Below are positions 60,315 to 64,000 of a DNA stretch of 64,000 nucleotides, in pieces. The DNA is from UBA7236 sp964463165 (GTDB taxonomy: Bacteria; Bacteroidota; Bacteroidia; Chitinophagales; BACL12): NCBI GenBank assembly GCA_964463165.1, contig CAYXBK010000002.1, positions 186,001 to 250,000 on the forward strand. The letters are read 5' to 3'. The notes beneath the pieces are model-generated. The model was not told where the DNA came from and did no database searches. It worked only from the letters and a program-made list of their open reading frames with translations. Made by a program: the position numbers and the translations under genes. The first letter of the stretch is position 1, and the number at the start of each line of letters is the position of its first letter.

Positions 60315-61346
60315 TCACAATACTCGCGGACAATCGAGAATATTTTTTTGATTTTTCCTTGTCGTACCTGCTTTGCTCTCAGGCAGGGTAAAGATCATAC
60401 TCACTTCATGAGCGCCTCCGCTGAAGCCCGCAAGGTCACCCACCGCAATATCGTAGCTGTAAGCGAAACTGAAAAAATCTTTGGAAATACCGGCGCATAG
60501 TGAAACATCGCTCAGGTTTTGGGTATTATGCTTGAAAAACAGGCCCGTGATAAGCAAATTCTTTTTGAGATAGGCACCTGCCTCGATTTGCTGAAACCCA
60601 GCCTGATAGGTATAAGCGGCAACCGGATTAAAGACAAGGGGATTCCGCTTTTTATCTTTCAGGATCTGCAAGCCTGCCTGACCGGAAAAGGATACGGGCA
60701 GAATACTGGCATTGTTTCCATAAAAACTGACAGTTGGTTCGGTGAGATGAAAAACCGAAAAACCGATATAAAAATGGTTTCCAACAAGCAAGGCGCCTGA
60801 GCCGATGTCGAAATAATCGCTGTTCAAACTTGGCGGAAGCGGTTCGGAACTGGGATTCGGGTTGCCGAAAATATCGTTGAAACCATACAGGAGATCGATC
60901 TGATCGTAAAACTGCAGCTTGGTCCAGTTAAGTCGGATCTGAGCAAAATTGAATTGCATTCCGAAATTCAGCGCCAGCGACTCGCCCAGTCTTGCCTGAT
61001 ACATGTACTGAAAACCGAAATTCGTTGTGCTATACGCATTATCGCCCTGGTTATCCTGGAATGCATACACACCTATCCCGCTCCTGATTGCGGCAATATA
61101 ATCTTCAAAACATGCCCTGTACGATACATATGTTTGGGGCATATTCGGCCACTGATCGCGGAAATTCAGAATAAATCTTGCGTCGGCAGAAGAACCTGCG
61201 AAGGCAGGGTTTAAAAATGTTTCGGAAGCATGTATTTGCGTAAAGCGGAGATCCTGTGCTGCCAGGGGTTTGACAAAAAAAAGAAACGTGCAGCACCAAA
61301 TCAAAAACAGCATGCGAAAATCATTTGAAAAAAATGACCTTTGCAT
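60315..61346 (-). CDS. PorP/SprF family T9SS membrane protein
   Basis: About 343 aa. The frame extends to a GTG at 61382, but I choose the ATG at 61344-61346 as start because it gives a signal peptide (FLIWCCTFLFFVKPLAAQ). The mature protein opens DLRFTQIHASETFLNPAFAGSSADARFILNFRDQWPNMPQTYVSY, the defining motif of PorP/SprF outer-membrane barrels, and continues with alternating strands up to GGAHEVSMIFTL. Members bind T9SS cargo or PorE-like partners at the outer membrane. It shares a tiny intergenic region with the divergent porU. Confidence 0.92.
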   Translation of the reverse strand: MQRSFFSNDFRMLFLIWCCTFLFFVKPLAAQDLRFTQIHASETFLNPAFAGSSADARFILNFRDQWPNMPQTYVSYRACFEDYIAAIRSGIGVYAFQDNQGDNAYSTTNFGFQYMYQARLGESLALNFGMQFNFAQIRLNWTKLQFYDQIDLLYGFNDIFGNPNPSSEPLPPSLNSDYFDIGSGALLVGNHFYIGFSVFHLTEPTVSFYGNNASILPVSFSGQAGLQILKDKKRNPLVFNPVAAYTYQAGFQQIEAGAYLKKNLLITGLFFKHNTQNLSDVSLCAGISKDFFSFAYSYDIAVGDLAGFSGGAHEVSMIFTLPESKAGTTRKNQKNILDCPRVL

Positions 61347-61418
61347 GGCAATATGAATAGTATGCTGCCGTTTACTATTCACTTTTATTCGTCAAATTTG
61401 TAATCCAATCCAATATAA

Positions 61419-64000
61419 ATGCGTGGTTTCGTGATTTCGCTCCTGGGCGCTGCAATGTTAACGAGTTTCCTTCCCGAAGTTGTATCAGCAACTGAACAAA
61501 TTTCAGTGGATCGGACACTCAATTGGTCAGATACGCTGCGCCAGTTTACCCAGGATGAAAATGCATTGAATGAAGCAGGCAAAACATATTTTTCATTGCA
61601 GTTCAGCGGTGCATCTTATCAATATAAAAAGAATGCGGTATTGCCTGTGTATGGCGAATCATTTAAAATCAATTCGGAAGGTACGGTTACCATCAGAATT
61701 GAAAATGCCGTTTATGCGCCTGTTGAAAAAGGGAAATTAAATTTTGATGATTTAACCGGCGAAATTCAATTCAATCACACGATCGGTTTTATCTCAAAAA
61801 AACCGGTGCTCGATGTCAGTTTTGTCCCGCTGCGCAAAAACAGGTTAACAGGAAATGTTGAACGGCTTGTCAGCTTTCGTTTGATCGCAGAAATAAATTC
61901 TGCAAATTTTAAAATGGATGAAGAAGAGGAAATGGATTATTCAGAACATTCCGTTCTTGCTTCCGGCACCTGGTATAAAATAAGTGTGATTAAAGACGGG
62001 ATTTTTAAAATTGATAAAACCTTTCTCGAAAGTCTCGGAATTAATTTATCATCCGTCAACGTAAATCAGATCGGCATATTTGGAAATGGCGGCGGCATGC
62101 TGCCCGAATTAAACAGTGTATTTCGTTTTGATGACCTGCAGGAAAATGCTGTGCAGCGGGTGGGTTTGGAAGACGGCAGTTTTGACGAAGGTGATTATAT
62201 TTTATTTTACGGACAGGCACCAAACAGATGGCAATTTTCCATTACTACAAATACGTTCAAACATCAAAACGATCTCTATTCAAACAAAACATATTATTTT
62301 ATTTCAACGGATAAAGGAACAGGAAAATCAATTGCCGATCAGAATGAAAGTTTACTGTCCGCAACAAAAACTTCCACAACATATGATGCGCTCGCATTTA
62401 TCGACCAGGATAAAATCAATCTGATCAATTCGGGAAGAGTTTGGTACGGCGATGCATTTGATACATATACGAGCGACAGGGATTATGCATTTTCATTTCC
62501 GAATATCGATCCTGCAAGTTCTATTCTTTTCCGCACCGATATTGCCGGCGCCAGTGCATCTGGAAATATCTCCATGAATTTTGATGCAAATTCAACCGAT
62601 CTCGGAACAATCACTTTAACTCCGGTAGAAGCGGATTTTACCGAAACATTTGCAAAGGCGGGAAGTATTGAAACAAGCTTTACATCTTCTTCAGCCAACA
62701 TTACAATGCATGTGGGTTATTCCGGATCTCTTTCTGGCACTGCATGGTTAAATTATATTGAATTGCTTGCGAGATGTGCATCAACTTATAATAATGCACA
62801 ATTATTTTTCAGAGATCATTTAACGATCAGCGCAGGTCAGGTAACAAATTATATTGTTTCTGCACCCGGTGATATTAAAATCTGGGATATTACAGATCAG
62901 ACAAATGTGAAAAATCAAAAATATACGGTCGCAGGATCAGATATCACATTTAAATTACCATCTGATACATTAAAAGAATTTGTTGCATTTAAAACGGCAG
63001 ATGCATTTCCTTCAACCGATATTACAAATGAGGGAACTGTTGCAAATCAGGACCTGCATAATATCGAACTTGCACCGGATTATGTAATTGTTACACATCC
63101 TGCATTTCTTTCTGAAGCAAGAAGGCTTGCTGCATTTCATCACGATTTACAAGGACTCGATACATTGGTTGTAACAACAACACAGGTATACAATGAATTT
63201 TCATCAGGCAGTAATGATATTTCCGCGATCAGAGATATGATGCGCATGTTTTATGTGCGTGCAGGAATTGATGCAGAATTAGCGCCGCGTTATTTATTAT
63301 TATTCGGAGATTGTTCTTTTGATTATAAAAATACGATGTTCACGGAAGAAGAAAATACATTCCGTGTTCCGAATTATGAAAGCAATCAGTCGCTTGCATT
63401 GGGAAGTTCTTTTGGAACAGATGATTATTTCGGATTTCTTGATGAGAGCGAAGGATTAAATCTGGAAAGCAGTACGCCGAAATTAGATATCGGTGTCGGC
63501 AGAATTCCAGTTGTTGAAATTTCCGAAGCAACAGAAATGGTGGACAAAATAATTCATTATAAATCAACGGAAACATTTGGCGCCTGGCGCAATTTATTAT
63601 GCTTTTTAGCAGATGATGAAGATTATAATACGCATGTAAAAGATGCGGAAGAATTAGCCGATTCAATTAAATCAAGATATCCGGTTTATAATATTGATAA
63701 AATTTATTTTGATTCGTATCAGCAGGTGCCGGGTGCAGGCGGTGAGCGTTATCCCGATGTGGAAACGGCACTCAACAACCGCATTTACAGCGGTGCATTT
63801 ATTATGAATTATTTGGGCCATGGCAATGAACAAAACTGGGCGCAGGAAAGAGTATTATCCGTTGATGATATCAACAGCTGGGATAATTTTGATAAACTTC
63901 CATTATTTATTACAGCAACGTGCTCATTCTCCCGCTATGATAATCCGGATGTGCGCAGTGCCGGCGAATTAACTTTATTAAATCCGACGGGTGGTGCAAT
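61419..64000 (+). CDS. porU: T9SS sortase PorU (gingipain-like C25 peptidase), partial
   Basis: The first 860 residues of PorU, cut by the window end. It starts at the ATG at 61419, next to an in-frame stop. A signal-like segment (FVISLLGAAMLTSFLPEVVSA) precedes a beta-rich N-terminal domain, then LASGTWYKISVIKDGIFKIDK, the typical PorU opening. The C25 peptidase domain is seen in DYVIVTHPAFLSEARRLAAFHHDLQGLDTLVV, YLLLFGDCSFDYKN and GRIPVVEISEATEMVDKI. The catalytic His801 is in NYLGHGNEQNWAQE and Cys835 in TATCSFSRYDNP. It cleaves T9SS sorting domains and attaches cargo to lipopolysaccharide. The end is missing. Confidence 0.95.
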   Translation, partial: MRGFVISLLGAAMLTSFLPEVVSATEQISVDRTLNWSDTLRQFTQDENALNEAGKTYFSLQFSGASYQYKKNAVLPVYGESFKINSEGTVTIRIENAVYAPVEKGKLNFDDLTGEIQFNHTIGFISKKPVLDVSFVPLRKNRLTGNVERLVSFRLIAEINSANFKMDEEEEMDYSEHSVLASGTWYKISVIKDGIFKIDKTFLESLGINLSSVNVNQIGIFGNGGGMLPELNSVFRFDDLQENAVQRVGLEDGSFDEGDYILFYGQAPNRWQFSITTNTFKHQNDLYSNKTYYFISTDKGTGKSIADQNESLLSATKTSTTYDALAFIDQDKINLINSGRVWYGDAFDTYTSDRDYAFSFPNIDPASSILFRTDIAGASASGNISMNFDANSTDLGTITLTPVEADFTETFAKAGSIETSFTSSSANITMHVGYSGSLSGTAWLNYIELLARCASTYNNAQLFFRDHLTISAGQVTNYIVSAPGDIKIWDITDQTNVKNQKYTVAGSDITFKLPSDTLKEFVAFKTADAFPSTDITNEGTVANQDLHNIELAPDYVIVTHPAFLSEARRLAAFHHDLQGLDTLVVTTTQVYNEFSSGSNDISAIRDMMRMFYVRAGIDAELAPRYLLLFGDCSFDYKNTMFTEEENTFRVPNYESNQSLALGSSFGTDDYFGFLDESEGLNLESSTPKLDIGVGRIPVVEISEATEMVDKIIHYKSTETFGAWRNLLCFLADDEDYNTHVKDAEELADSIKSRYPVYNIDKIYFDSYQQVPGAGGERYPDVETALNNRIYSGAFIMNYLGHGNEQNWAQERVLSVDDINSWDNFDKLPLFITATCSFSRYDNPDVRSAGELTLLNPTGGA

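Noticed and set aside
1..64000. Diversity-generating retroelement, prophage, integrative element or defence system
   Set aside because: I saw no reverse transcriptase, integrase, transposase, restriction or toxin-antitoxin gene; coding is continuous housekeeping, respiratory and envelope functions.

Overview
The window is a chromosomal segment of a member of the Bacteroidota, most likely an uncultured one. The evidence is a gldJ / PorP-SprF / PorU cluster of the type IX secretion system (T9SS), two proteins with C-terminal T9SS sorting domains, a TonB-dependent receptor followed by a DUF4249 lipoprotein, a GIN-domain lipoprotein, an Alternative Complex III (Act) operon fused to an aa3-type oxidase operon, atpD-atpC standing alone, and A-rich leaders mostly without Shine-Dalgarno sequences. 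I cannot place it below phylum with confidence. I see no rRNA, tRNA, CRISPR array, prophage or insertion sequence. There is one 100-base assembly gap, at 49201-49300.

Layout. 1-5434 (minus): an oxyanion (phosphate-type) uptake locus with an Rrf2 regulator, an OprP-like porin, two PstS-like binding proteins, pstC and partial pstA; three similar 24-bp sites precede the porin and both binding-protein genes. 5453-8661: priA and a divergent SDR gene. 8720-25299 (minus): a 16-gene respiratory operon reading actA-B-C-D-E-F, cox subunits II and I, heme o synthase, two subunit III genes, subunit IV, two Sco-family genes, DUF420 and a small membrane protein. 25544-34942: a lipoprotein, a TonB receptor/DUF4249 pair, two T9SS cargo genes, TfoX-like, SIMPL and a hypothetical protein. 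35083-37013 (minus): atpD-atpC. 37202-41491: a GNAT-like protein, an Omp85-like protein, an MlaE/MlaF-type ABC transporter and a small membrane protein. 41543-44957 (minus): GIN lipoprotein, ECF sigma factor and a membrane protein with surface repeats. 45074-49147: sucD, fabG, a VWA membrane protein. 49481-55559: divIC/ftsB-like, acyltransferase, eno, carA, an SRPBCC protein, an MscS channel. 55688-64000: a metal-site-less arginase-fold protein, murF, gldJ, porP/sprF and partial porU.

How the genes work together. The Act complex oxidises menaquinol and passes electrons through cytochrome c to the oxidase encoded in the same operon, whose copper and heme assembly factors are at its end. The ATP synthase subunits use the resulting gradient. 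gldJ, porP and porU belong to the T9SS, which would export the two sorting-domain proteins at 30-33 kb.

The most unusual structure is not a gene. At least a dozen intergenic spacers carry short tandem arrays whose unit is exactly 7 bp (a few 8 bp) but whose unit sequence differs from locus to locus. They commonly start at or within a few bases of a stop codon, and several spacers hold two unrelated arrays side by side. The largest has 24 units without a single indel (45991-46158), one contains the assembly gap, one encodes the C-terminal tail of CarA, and two lie as an inverted pair between atpD and atpC. A second notable repeat is a 215-bp element with hairpin ends, tandemly duplicated between murF and gldJ.
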